DNA of 64,000 nucleotides from Paenibacillus methanolicus (GTDB lineage Bacteria > Bacillota > Bacilli > Paenibacillales > Paenibacillaceae), in contig NZ_VNHS01000002.1 of NCBI RefSeq assembly GCF_008124765.1, forward strand, positions 744,001 through 808,000. The letters are read 5' to 3'. The notes under the pieces were generated by a model, which saw only the letters and a list, made by a program, of their open reading frames with translations, searched no databases and was not told the DNA's origin. Both the position numbers and the translations under genes were made by a program. Below are positions 33,823-45,200 of the stretch, piece by piece; position 1 is the stretch's first letter, and the number at the start of each line of letters is the position of its first letter.

Positions 33823-36800
33823 TTACAGAGCGCTTGCATGCACGGCGGCAGCTGACTCCGCCGTGCATGTGCGCATCGCGCCGAACGGATAGGTCGGCAG
33901 CGAGAGCCGGCCAGGCCGTGCATCGCCGCTTCCGTACATCCCTGTCCAATCGACGTGGAGTCCATGCACCCATAACGGGAGCAGACGATCGAATTTGCGC
34001 TTTGTCAGCCACCGGCTCACGAGCTCGTTGCAATCCTCGTCGTCCGCGGCCAACAGGCGTACCGCCTCGTTGTCCGGGCTAACTTGACCGCAATAGACGC
34101 CTTCCTGTCTGGATTTGCCGGATACGAATGCGTCTAGCATAGCGCTTAATTCTCGTAACGAGCCGGCGACGACCGCAAGTCTCGCGTCCAGCGCGTCCCT
34201 GCCTGTCTGAAGCGTGAACGCCACGTCGTCGATCCGCTCCTCCGGAAGCGTCGAGACAGCCGATAGCATCTCGGCGGCCCGGATCTTGAGCGCGTCCTCG
34301 TCCATCGCCGATAACAAGAACACGCCCGGCTGATCCGGCGTAATGACGCTGGCTCTTGGCTCACGCGGTTTCGGCTCGTAAGCTTCCAGCACGACGTGAG
34401 CAAATACTCCGCCGCGCCCGATTGCCGTTACGCCTGCCAGGCGGGGTCCCGCCTGGTCTTGTTCATTCCGATTCGCGAACGCGCGTTCAGCATCGAAGGA
34501 CTTCGCTGCAGATACTTGCGACGTCTGGGTACGGTCAGCTTCCTGCTGATGCGCCAACCATTGAAGCACGCTCATGACGCTCGCCATACCGGCCGCATGA
34601 CCAGCATAGCCGGTCGTGCGGATACCATATTGCGACTCCTGCCGACCAACGTCTCCGGTTGTACGACCAATCTCGCCGAATGCTTCTCCCATTAAGTCTT
34701 GCAGCGCCTTCTTGCCTACCGAATCGAAATCCGTGCTATCCAGCTCCGCGTAAGCAACCGCAGAAGGAACGATACCGATTTGGTCGTAAGCAGTCGCTAG
34801 CAGCTCGGACAACGCGGTCGCGCTTGGCAATGCATAGGATTGCGAACGTCCGCCGTGGCCCGCGACCGAAGCCCGGATCACGCCGACGATCGGATCCCCG
34901 TCGCGCTCCGCCGCGCTAAGCTTCTTCAGCAGCAGCATCACGACGCCTTCTTGACCGCCCTGTACGGAGCCGCTTCCGCCTTCGCTTGTCGCGGCAGTCT
35001 CCTGAATGCCGATGACGGATTGCGCTACACCGGCGCTAGCGTCGACTCCGCCGACGAGCGCCGTTTCGCACTCGCCTGCGCGAATGGCCTTAACCGCGCG
35101 GTCGATGGCGGATAGCGCGCTCGAGCCGGCCGTATCGATCGCGTCGCTTGGACCGCGGAGATCGAGCAGCCAACTGAGCCAATTGGCCACGTTCAGCGTA
35201 GGCAAATCGGCATCCAGCTCGTCGCTGAGTGTTAAAGCTAGGCGCCGAGAAGAATCGACAGCCGCGCCTCGGCCCATGCCGACGAAGACGGCCGTTCGGC
35301 TGCCCGCAAGCGCGCCCGGCGCGCAGCCGGCAGCCTCGACCGCTTTCCAGCCGTGCATTAACGCCAGCCGATGATGCGGCTCCGCAAGAGCGGCCTGCTC
35401 CGGCGTCAAACCGAAGATCCGCGGATCGAACCTTTCCCATGCGGCGGCGTTAACTTCTCCAACCTGAGGCTGAAACCCTCGTTCGTTCGCGTCCGCGACG
35501 AACGGCTGCGAGCCGCTCGTGCCAATGATCGCGATCGGTTCTTGCGCGACAGGTTCCGCCGCGTAAGCGCCGCGAGCGGAACCGCGCTCCGATTCTTGCT
35601 CCGGCAGCCAGTGCCGGTCCTTCGCCAGCGGATAGACCGGCAGCGGGACGCGCGCGTAGCGCCCGCCGCGGAACAATTCTCCGTAAGACAGCGGGCAGCC
35701 TTCCGCATAGAGACGCGCGAGCGTCCGAAGAGATTCGTCGCGAGCTTCGCCGTCTGGCATCGCAACGCATCGGCTCAGACAATCGCGGCCCAACCGGAGC
35801 GAGGCTTCATCCTTGGCTCCGCCGCGGACAACCCCATCGAAGACGTGGACATCCCCGCCGCTTCCCCCGGCCAGCCAATGTTCGAGACGATGCAGCAGTT
35901 CTCCCGGCGTCCGCGCGGCGCAAGCTAGACGATGTCCGAGATGCTTCCTGCCCGTAAGGAGCGTAAAGCTGATGTCCGCCAATCCAGCCGGCTGCTCCCG
36001 GCGAATGTAGCCGGCCAGACGCTCGGCTTGCAGGCGCAGCTGATCCGGCGTTCTCGCCGACAACGCGATCAGCCGGCTCCCGCCGTCCGCTATCGGAGAA
36101 GGCCGATAGGGCGCTTCCTCCACCACGAGATGCGCGTTCGTGCCGTTCAGCCCGAAAGCGCTGAGCGCCGCACGGCGCTTCGCTCCCGCCGGGGCCTCCC
36201 AAGGGGCCAGAACGGTATTGACGTAGAACGGGCTCTTCCCGAAATCGATATTCGCGTTCCCGTTCTCGAAGTGGAGCGTCGGCGGCATCTGGCGTTTTTG
36301 CATGGACAGCAAAAGCTTGATCAAGCCGGCCACGCCGGAAGCGGTTGCCGTATGGCCGGTATTGGACTTCAACGACCCGATGGCGCAAATTCCGGTCGCC
36401 GACGTAGATGAGCGGAATACGCGGCTTAGCGCCTCGATCTCGATCGCATCTCCGAGCTGCGTGCCCGTCCCGTGCGCTTCCACAAGCTGAATCGTGGTCG
36501 GATCGATGCCGAAATCCTCGTACACGCCGCGAACGAGCCGCTCCTGCGACTTGGCGCTTGGGGCGGTAATGCCGTTCGTTCTGCCGTCCTGGTTCATGCC
36601 CGAGCCCCGTATGACGCCGTAAATATGGTCGCCGTCCGCGATCGCGTCCTCCAGCCGTTTCAGCACGACGGCGCCCGCGCCTTCGCCCAGCACGAACCCG
36701 TCCGCGCGGTCGTCGAACGCGAAGCAGCGCCCACGCTCGGACAGCAAGCCGGCATTGGAACCGGTCGCATGGAAATCCGGGGTCAGCCGAACCGACACGC

Positions 36801-39213
36801 CGCCGGCGAGCGCCATCTCCGTCTCGCCCGCCCACAGCCCTTGGCAGGCCAGATGGATCGCCACGAGCGAACTTGAGCACGCGGTATCCACCGCGATCGC
36901 CGGCCCTTGCAGGTCAAGAACATAGGCGATGCGCGACGGAATGAGCGAAGGCGACATTCCCCACAGCGCTTGCGACGGGGCGTCCTCTCCATAGAGCAGA
37001 TGGTACTCGCCGTTCTGGCAGCCGACATAGACGCCGCAGCGTCGGCCTTCTATCGCATCGCCTGCATAGCCCGCATCCTCAAGCGCCTTCCACGCTTCCT
37101 CCAGGAAAATGCGCTGCTGCGGATCCATGTAATCCGCCTCTTGGCCCGGAATATTGAAGAATGCGGCGTCGAATTCGTCGATTCGCTCCAGGAAGCCGCC
37201 ATGCAGCGCGAACGGCTCGCGTTTCGGGAACGCCCGCCTAAGATCCCATCGGGTCGCTTCCTTCACCAAGTCATCGCCCGCCGCCAGAGTCGCCCACAGC
37301 TGATGGACGTCTTCCGCCCCGGCGAAACGGCCGCTCATGCCGACAACGGCGATCGGTCCTTTGGCCGGAACTCGAGTTGAAGCAGTGCCTACGTCTTCGC
37401 GAGCATCTGTGCTCGCATCGGCTTTCGTGGCCGTTTCGGCAGGAATCTCCGCGTCTATACAACCGTCGGACATTGACTGCCCCTGCGCGGTCCCTGTCAG
37501 AGTGCCCGTTGCTTCGTTGAATGTTACCTGCGACTGGTCGGCGCGAACATCGGAAGCCGCTGCCGCGCGCCGGGCAGCCAAGCTCGATTCGGTCGCGTTA
37601 GCCTCGTCGCCCAAACTCGATTCCCGGGCAGCTGCCGCCTCCTCGATTCCCCAGCTCTCCGCAGGCATCGGCAGCCTGATGTCGGAGGCATAGCGTTCGA
37701 CGAGGTGGCCGGCCAATTGATGCACGGAACTATAGTCGAAGATATCCGTGATCGACAGCTTGCAGCCGAGCGCCTGGTTCAGACCTTTGACCAGCTGAAT
37801 GCCGGTAATTGAATCCAAACCGTAATCGGAGAAGGCGTCGTCATCGTCGATCATGTCATCGGTCAGCTGAAGCGACTGCTCCAGCTGTTCGCGAATCGCC
37901 GTCCGAACGTAGGCGCGAACTTCGTCCGGCGTAACTTCGGCCGACCGGGAACGCGTGAAATCAGCGGAAGCTACGGTCGCGCCCGGGCGCTCCTGCAATG
38001 CGGATCCCTCTGCATCGACCGACCGTTCTGGCGTCCCGGCAGCTGCGTTCCTGTCAGATGCAGCGACTTGTCCAGCCGCCTGTTTATCCCCGGAAGGCGA
38101 GCCCTCCGCCGGCCGCGAAGTGGCAGCCGGCCGCCGAATGAAACCGTCGCTTTCGCTGACGATGATTTGCTGCCCCTTGCCGCCGTCCGCCGCGAACAGC
38201 ACGGAACGGAAGCCTTCGTCTTCCAGCGCCCGCTTCCATTCGGCCTCGCCTAAGCAAGGCGAGCCCGGAATGCGGATCGCTTCGTCTTCGTACAACCACC
38301 ACCCGTCCAGCAGCCCGAACGTCACATGGGCGAAAACGGTGTTGGACGTAATTTCGTTCAGCAGCAGCAGCCCGTTCTGTTTCAAGGCCGCCTTGCAATT
38401 GCGCAGCGTCCGGCGGATATTGACGGTCGCATGCAGCACGTTGGCCGCGATGACAAGGTCGTACGCGCCGCATTCCAATCCTTGTTCCCCGTACGGGAGC
38501 TCGACGTTCATAATGCGGCAGTTCAAGTAGGGATTCTCGCTGCCGTACGCCCGCTTCGCATGCGCCAAGAACGCCTTCGACATATCCGTATAACAATACT
38601 CCTGAACGAGATCCCGATAGGGCCGCAGCCTGCGGAACACCTCGGCGCTCGTCCCTCCCGTGCCGGCCCCTACCTCGAGAATGCGTATGCCTAAGCGAGC
38701 TGCGGTGCCAGACGTCCGTCGCTCCGCCGCGATCTCTTCCATGTACGCTTCGACCATGTCGCCCAGCACGCCATTATAGTAGTCGGCGGTCCGATTGTGC
38801 TTATATATGCCTTCCACGAGTTCCATCGTTCCGCCGGGGAATAGAATCTCCGTCGCCTTGACCCGTCCGGCCAAAATATCGGGCAGCGCGCGCAGCGTCC
38901 GTTCGGCAAGACGCGCTTGCGCCGACAAATCCGGATCCGCGAGCCACCCCGCGCTCATCCGATCCCACTGCGCCCACAGCTCCCTAACATCCGGAGGAGC
39001 TGCCTCCGCGGCGGCGTAGCCTCCATCCGTCCGGACGAGAATGCCCGCGCGCGTCAAGACGTCCAGACTCTCGCGCATCCACCGCCGGTGAGGCGCCCGC
39101 AATGCATTCGACTGCTCCATGAGCGAGCGAGGGTCGCGCCCCCGCCCGAAAAAGCCGGCCGCATGAAGCTGTCCCCATAGCATTCGGTTTAACATCTGTT
39201 CCATGAGCTCCAT
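33823..39213 (-). CDS. Trans-AT polyketide synthase 2: cMT-ACP-KS-pseudoKS
   Basis: Second synthase of the operon, 1796 residues, no acyltransferase. Domains: C-methyltransferase (~10-355; LEVGAGTGGTSAEV, Glu180), ACP (~435-505; phosphopantetheine Ser468 in YGLDSITG), Ala/Ser-rich linker, condensing KS (~610-1035; Cys779 in DTACSSS, His in VEAHGTGTQ and in NTGHTATASG), then a second KS fold (~1195-1590) in which the Cys is Gly1363 (DTAGSSALS) and the first His string is AELDSTDFDS; only YAGHAAGMA keeps a His. There is no thioesterase, and the protein ends soon after the KS tail motif LPTYPFG. The start at 39213 is 51 bases past the first synthase; its ribosome site (AAAGGA) is very close, so ATG 39204 is an alternative. 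The cMT closely resembles that of synthase 1. Confidence 0.92.
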   Translation of the reverse strand: MELMEQMLNRMLWGQLHAAGFFGRGRDPRSLMEQSNALRAPHRRWMRESLDVLTRAGILVRTDGGYAAAEAAPPDVRELWAQWDRMSAGWLADPDLSAQARLAERTLRALPDILAGRVKATEILFPGGTMELVEGIYKHNRTADYYNGVLGDMVEAYMEEIAAERRTSGTAARLGIRILEVGAGTGGTSAEVFRRLRPYRDLVQEYCYTDMSKAFLAHAKRAYGSENPYLNCRIMNVELPYGEQGLECGAYDLVIAANVLHATVNIRRTLRNCKAALKQNGLLLLNEITSNTVFAHVTFGLLDGWWLYEDEAIRIPGSPCLGEAEWKRALEDEGFRSVLFAADGGKGQQIIVSESDGFIRRPAATSRPAEGSPSGDKQAAGQVAASDRNAAAGTPERSVDAEGSALQERPGATVASADFTRSRSAEVTPDEVRAYVRTAIREQLEQSLQLTDDMIDDDDAFSDYGLDSITGIQLVKGLNQALGCKLSITDIFDYSSVHQLAGHLVERYASDIRLPMPAESWGIEEAAAARESSLGDEANATESSLAARRAAAASDVRADQSQVTFNEATGTLTGTAQGQSMSDGCIDAEIPAETATKADASTDAREDVGTASTRVPAKGPIAVVGMSGRFAGAEDVHQLWATLAAGDDLVKEATRWDLRRAFPKREPFALHGGFLERIDEFDAAFFNIPGQEADYMDPQQRIFLEEAWKALEDAGYAGDAIEGRRCGVYVGCQNGEYHLLYGEDAPSQALWGMSPSLIPSRIAYVLDLQGPAIAVDTACSSSLVAIHLACQGLWAGETEMALAGGVSVRLTPDFHATGSNAGLLSERGRCFAFDDRADGFVLGEGAGAVVLKRLEDAIADGDHIYGVIRGSGMNQDGRTNGITAPSAKSQERLVRGVYEDFGIDPTTIQLVEAHGTGTQLGDAIEIEALSRVFRSSTSATGICAIGSLKSNTGHTATASGVAGLIKLLLSMQKRQMPPTLHFENGNANIDFGKSPFYVNTVLAPWEAPAGAKRRAALSAFGLNGTNAHLVVEEAPYRPSPIADGGSRLIALSARTPDQLRLQAERLAGYIRREQPAGLADISFTLLTGRKHLGHRLACAARTPGELLHRLEHWLAGGSGGDVHVFDGVVRGGAKDEASLRLGRDCLSRCVAMPDGEARDESLRTLARLYAEGCPLSYGELFRGGRYARVPLPVYPLAKDRHWLPEQESERGSARGAYAAEPVAQEPIAIIGTSGSQPFVADANERGFQPQVGEVNAAAWERFDPRIFGLTPEQAALAEPHHRLALMHGWKAVEAAGCAPGALAGSRTAVFVGMGRGAAVDSSRRLALTLSDELDADLPTLNVANWLSWLLDLRGPSDAIDTAGSSALSAIDRAVKAIRAGECETALVGGVDASAGVAQSVIGIQETAATSEGGSGSVQGGQEGVVMLLLKKLSAAERDGDPIVGVIRASVAGHGGRSQSYALPSATALSELLATAYDQIGIVPSAVAYAELDSTDFDSVGKKALQDLMGEAFGEIGRTTGDVGRQESQYGIRTTGYAGHAAGMASVMSVLQWLAHQQEADRTQTSQVSAAKSFDAERAFANRNEQDQAGPRLAGVTAIGRGGVFAHVVLEAYEPKPREPRASVITPDQPGVFLLSAMDEDALKIRAAEMLSAVSTLPEERIDDVAFTLQTGRDALDARLAVVAGSLRELSAMLDAFVSGKSRQEGVYCGQVSPDNEAVRLLAADDEDCNELVSRWLTKRKFDRLLPLWVHGLHVDWTGMYGSGDARPGRLSLPTYPFGAMRTCTAESAAAVHASAL

Positions 39214-39264
39214 GCATCCTTTCTTGATAAATCCGCAAGCCGCCTGCTAAAGGCGACCCTTCGA

Positions 39265-42200
39265 TTAGAGACCATAACGCTCGCTTAGCGACGCCGCAGC
39301 CTCCCGAAGGGTGAGCCGAACGTCTTCCGGCAGCGCGGTCAACGGCGCGCCAACCTCCTCGCTCAATCTGCTGAGCAGCAGCGCCCACGAGACGGGATCG
39401 ATTCCCTGCTCCGCGAGCGAAGCATCCGCGTCCATGGCCAAGCGATCGACGCCTCTGTCTGCCGCGGCAAGCTCCAAAATCGCTTCTTCCAGTTGCGCGG
39501 CGGCGAGGCTGTCCGAGGACAGCGCTCTTGATTGGCTCCGATGGTCAGACTGCGCGTTGTCTCCAGCAATCGCATCCTGGTAGACAGGACCGCTAATCCG
39601 CGCGATGCCCGTTCTTCGGCGCAAAGCCTCCATGCGCGACGCTCCCGAAGCCGGGTTGAACGACATTCGCGTTCGCCGGTCGATCAGCTCGAACTCGAAA
39701 CGCGAATTGCATTTCATGAACGCCGCTTGGACGCAAGGCCCGCTCAACAGCTCCTCCACCGCCCGCATCCCTTCCTCCGGCGTTACGGACGCAAGGCCGG
39801 TTTGGGCCAATCGTTCGCGGTAAGCGTCCGAGGCGACGATGCCGACCGTGCCCCAATAACCCCAGTTCATGACTTTCACCGGGCATGGCCGCTCACGGCC
39901 GAGCGCGCGGGCGAACATATCCTTGAACAGGCAGCCCGCGACGTAATTGCTTTGCCCCGGCGCGCGCATGAACGAGTTGACCGAAGAGAAGAACAAGACG
40001 AAATCGAGCGGATCCCGGCCGAATACTTGCGCCAGCCGCACGCTGACGTCGATCTTGGCGGCTAGGGATGCGCGGAATCTCGCTTCTTCCATCCGCATTA
40101 ACCCTTGATCCAGCATGACGATGGCCGAATGGACGACGCCATGGATCGCACCGAAGCGCTCGCGGATAATTGCGCTTGCGCCTTCCAGCGCGGCACGGTC
40201 TGCCGCGTCGGCGCATACGTAGAACGGCGCCGGTCCGAATCGAGACAGCTCCCGGATCCGGCGGCGGATCGCTTCATCCTCTTCTCTGCGTCCGATCCAA
40301 ACAATCTGCGCCCGATAGCGGCGGATCATATATTCGGTCCACGCTTCGCCGATTCCGCCTGCCCCGCCAATGACCACGTAGACGCCGCCATGACGATAGG
40401 CACTGCCCTCCGGCTGCCCGGACGGAGCTTCCTGCGGAATCAACATTTGCCGATACCACCGACTTCCCCGCCGCGCGAAGCTCCCTTGGGCGCCCGCCAA
40501 AGCCGGAATGGCAGCTAGATCGGGGTCCGCGCCGCGCTCGAGATCGAGCGAGACGACTTTCCAGAACGGGTACTCCTTGGCCATGACGCCCGCCAAGCCG
40601 TGAACGCCTGCATGATGCGGCGCTGCCTGCTCGTCCGGGCGGACCTGCTGCGACTGCCAGGTCAAGAATGTCCACGCCAGCTCCTTCGTGCCATAGTCGA
40701 GCTCCAGCATCGCCTTGACGACTCGGAAGGCGGCGAGCGTCCCTTCCTCCTGGGCTTCGATCAACCGTTCGTCGGAAGCCGTACCGGGTTGTTCCTCCGG
40801 TGCCGCCCAGATGACGCGGCCGATCGAACCCAATCCGGCCAGCTTATCGGCTAGCTGCCCGATGGATGCGCGCGGCTCGACGTTCAGCAAGATCGCATCG
40901 GCATGCCGACGACGCACCGCCGCTCGGAGCGAGTCGCTCCCGCCGATCATGACGATGCGTCCGGTTGCTTCCGATGCCGCCTCTAACGCGTTTGCTTCCG
41001 CCTCCGGGATCGTCTCCCATACGGGAATAAGCGTTAACGCCTCCGTGTCCTGTTCCGCATCCGTATCGGACTTCGCCGAAGCAAGTTCGGGATCTGCCTC
41101 AGGTTCCGGCAGAGGCTGCGCGGATAAAGGTTCGGCCTCATACGCTGCGCGAATATCGGCAGCCGAGCGATCCAAAACAGTCGACGCCGCGGATTCTCCG
41201 CGCCAGATCGGATACCGCTGTCCGCCGAACGGATACGTCGGCAGGCTCATCCTCCGCGGCCGCGCGCCTTCGTAAAGCAGACCCCAATCGACGGCGAAAC
41301 CGCGCGCCCACAGCGCCGCAAGCTTGCGGCTGTTCCGGCTGCCAGCCAGCGACCGGACGACGTCGCCAAGCGCCTCCTCGTCCTGGAGCAGCGCGAGCAG
41401 CTCTTTGTTCTGCTTCGCTTGGCCGCGGTGAATGTGCTGACGCTCGCCTGCCAAATACCCGCGTAGCAAACCGTCCAACTCGGATACATTGTCGACGACG
41501 CAAGCCAACCGCTCCTCCATCGGCTCTCGGCCGACCTGGAGCGTGTATGCGGCGTCCCTTAGATTGGATTCGGTAATCTTGCCTTGACTTATCGCCGCGA
41601 GCAAGCGTCCCGCCTGTTCTAGAAGCTGTCCTTCGCTTCTCGCGGACAGCGTAATCACGAACGGACCCGCGAGTAATACCGCCTCGTCGCGTCCGATCTC
41701 TTCCGTCGCGTATTCGCTTATCACGACGTGCGCGTTCGCGCCGCCCGCTCCGAACGAAGAGATGCCCGCGATGCGGACGCCTTGCCCTTCGAAGCCCATC
41801 CCGACTGCCGCCGGCCGATTCCATGCCGCTAATTCGCGCTGGACCCGGAAAGGCGTCGACGGGAAGTCAATATGCGGATTTAGCGTCGCGCTGTGCAAGG
41901 ACGGCGCCAGCTGGCCGTGCTTCATTTGGAGCAGCACCTTGGTCAGCCCGGCAATGCCGGCCGCGCTCTCCCCGTGGCCGATATTGGTCTTCACGGAGCC
42001 GAGCGCGCAGTACTGCGTCTTGTCCGTATGCTGCCGGAACGCCAGCGTCAGCCCTCTTACCTCGATCGGGTCGCCGAGCGCGGTACCCGTGCCGTGGGCT
42101 TCGATGTACGATACCTCGTCCGCCTTCACGCCCGCCGCCTCCAGCGCGCCTTCGATCGCTTTGGCATGCGCCGCCGGATTCGGCACCGTGTACCCGTTCG

Positions 42201-45200
42201 TCCGTCCGCCGGCATTGATCATGCTTCCCTTGACGACGCCGTACACATGGTCGCCGTCGGCGATTGCGCGCGACAGCGGCTTCAGCAGGACGGCGCCGAC
42301 GCCTTCGCCGTCGACGAACCCGTCCGCCCCGTCCCCGAACGCCCTGCACTCGGGACCTTCGGAGAGCATCGTGTACTCGGACAGCACGACGAGATGATCC
42401 GGCTTGATGATGAGATTCACACCGCCGGCGATCGCGCAATCGCTCGATCCGCCGCGCAGGCTGTCGCACGCCAGATGCAAAGCGGTGAGCGATGACGAGC
42501 AAGCCGTATCGACCGCGAGACTCGGGCCTTTCAGATCGAAGGCGTACGAGACCCGGTTCGCGACGGAATAGTTGCGGCTTCCGCGCCCGGAGGCGCCATG
42601 CGTGACGCCGACGAATACGCCTACTTTGCCGCTGGTCCCCATGGACGATGGGGCATAACCGGCATCCTCCAGGCATTCATATGCCACTTCAAGGAACGCC
42701 CGCTCATGCGGATCCATCTCGGCCGCTTCCGCCGGGGAAATCTGGAACAGCAGCGAATCGAACCGTTCCAGGCCGTCGATGAAGCCGGCCCATTTCGTAT
42801 AGGCGACGCCCTTCCGCCCTTTGCCCGGCGCGTAATGCGCCCGCCAATCCCAACGGTCCGCGGGGACCTCGGATATCGCGCTGCGTCCTTCCCTTAGCAG
42901 CGACCAGAATTCGTCCGCGTTCGCGGCGCCCGGATACCGCCCGGCCAAGCCGACGATCGCGATTTCGTCTTCGAAAGCGAAGGGCCTAGAGGCGCGCGCC
43001 GCAGGCTTGGCTCCTGCAGGCAGGAAGCGGATCATGCCTGCAGCGCCGCTTGTTTCCGCAGCCGCGTTAACAGAGGAAGCCGCTGCCTGAACGGCCGGAG
43101 CCGTCGTTACGGCCGCCAGCCCGAAGAACGTCCGCAGCGTCTCGGCTCTTGTCTCAACGAAATGCCCGGTTAGCTCGTTGATCGTCCGATGCTCGAACAG
43201 CAGCGTTTTGCCGACGTGGCCGAACGCTTTCTCCAATTTGTTGCTCACTTGCACGATCAGAATCGAATCGATGCCGTACCGTTCCATCGGCTCGGCCGGA
43301 TCGATCTTGCCGGCAGGCAGGCGGACCGCTTCGGCGATAATTTGCACGATATAGGCGCAGCAGCGCTCCTTCAGCTGCCGGTCCATGACCGCGTCTGCCC
43401 GCACGGGCGTCGACGGAGCCGCGATAGCTTGAACGGCGGTTATTGCCGGCGCGGCTGCAGGCTCGGACCTTGGAACCGATCGTTCGACCGTATTCGAGTC
43501 TCCGATCACGCCGTCGCTCTCCGCCCAAATAATCTGCTGGCCGCCCCGTTCGTTCGCGGCATAGCGGACGGTCCGATATCCTTCGTCTTCGAGCGCGTTC
43601 GTCCATTGCGCGACCGACAAGCAAGGCGAACCCGGGAGGCGGACATGCTCCTCCTCGTACAACCACCAGCCGTCCAATAAGCCGAACGTGACGTGCGCGA
43701 ATACCGATTTCTCCGTCAGCTCGTTCAGAACGAGCAGTCCGCCCGGCTTGAGCGCGCTCTTGCTGTTGCGCAGCGTCCGTCGAACGTTGCGCGTCGCGTG
43801 CAGGACGTTCGTCGCGAGGACGAGATCGTATCCCCCGCAGTCCAGCGCTTGTTCCTCGAACCGCTGTTCCGCGTTCAAGATCCGATACGTCAGATATGGA
43901 TTCGCGGCGCCGTATTCCCGCTCGGCATGAATCAAGAACGCCCGAGACAAGTCCGTGTAGCAATACTCTTCCACCCGTGTCCCGTAACGCTGCAGCCGGC
44001 GAAGCACCTCGGCGCTCGTGCCGCCGGTGCCTGCTCCTACCTCCAATATCCGAACGGGCGGCATGCCGGTCTCGGCGCTGCGTTGCACATATGCTTCCAC
44101 CAAATCCGCCACGACCGCGTTATAGTAATCGGCCGTCGAATTATGCTTGTAGATGCCTTCGACCAGCTCCATCGATCCGCCCGGGAACAAAATTTCCGTC
44201 GGCTTGACCGCCCCGGCCAAAATGTCCGGCAGCGCCAGCAGCGCCGCCTCGGCTAGTCTAACGCGCGCCGCCAAATCCGGATCGGCCAGCCAGCGCGGCT
44301 TGCGAACTCGCCACTGTTCCCACAGCGCGGCCGTATCCGGACGGTCCTGCCGAGCAGACACATACGAGTCGACGGCGGGAATGAGGAAGCCAGCACGCGC
44401 CAGCACCGCCAGGCTCTCCCGCATCCATCGGTCGAAAGGCGCCCGCAGCGCGGCCGTTTTCTCCATCAACCTCGCAGACGTCAGCCCCGGCTCGAAAAAT
44501 CCGGCCGCATGCAGCTGTCCCCACAGCAGCCCGGCAAAGGTCTGCTCCGTATCGTCGAGCGTCGCCAAACTGGCTTCGTCCCACGGGACGGTGCGTTCAG
44601 GCTTCGCGAGAAGCGCTTCGCCGACTAACATCGCCGGGGTTAGCGCGGCAATCGGACCTTGCGCTCGATCCGCAAGCGAATCCGGATTGCCTGTCGCAAT
44701 TTGCGCGTTATGACGAGCGGCTGCGTTTGAGTGGATGGCTTCCTCGCTCCTCTTTTCCATGCCGGAACGACGGCCGTCGGCCGCTTTCATGAACACCAGC
44801 TCCCTTACGTACACGAGCACGCGGCCCCGCTCGTCGCACAACGCGACGTCGAACCGGTCGACCGCGCCTTCCGCGAGCCGAACATGCGCCCACGCCACTT
44901 CCGCCGTGCCCCCGCTTACCTCAATTGCCGCCGCAGTGAACGGCAGGAACGGGTGCGGCTCCTTGTCCAGCTTCTCGACCATCAGACCGACGCACGCTTG
45001 GATGGCGGCGTCCATCATGCCAGGATGAAGCGTGAACCCCTCTTCCACGCCGGGTACGGTCTCTTGACGCAGCGTAAGCTTGGCGATCGCTTCCTTGTCG
45101 CCTACATAGAGCATGTCAATCCCGCGGAAAGCCGGTCCGTATTGCAAAGCAGAGGCGTCGAAAAGCTTATAGCAGTCCTCTGCGCTCATCGTCCGGCCGG

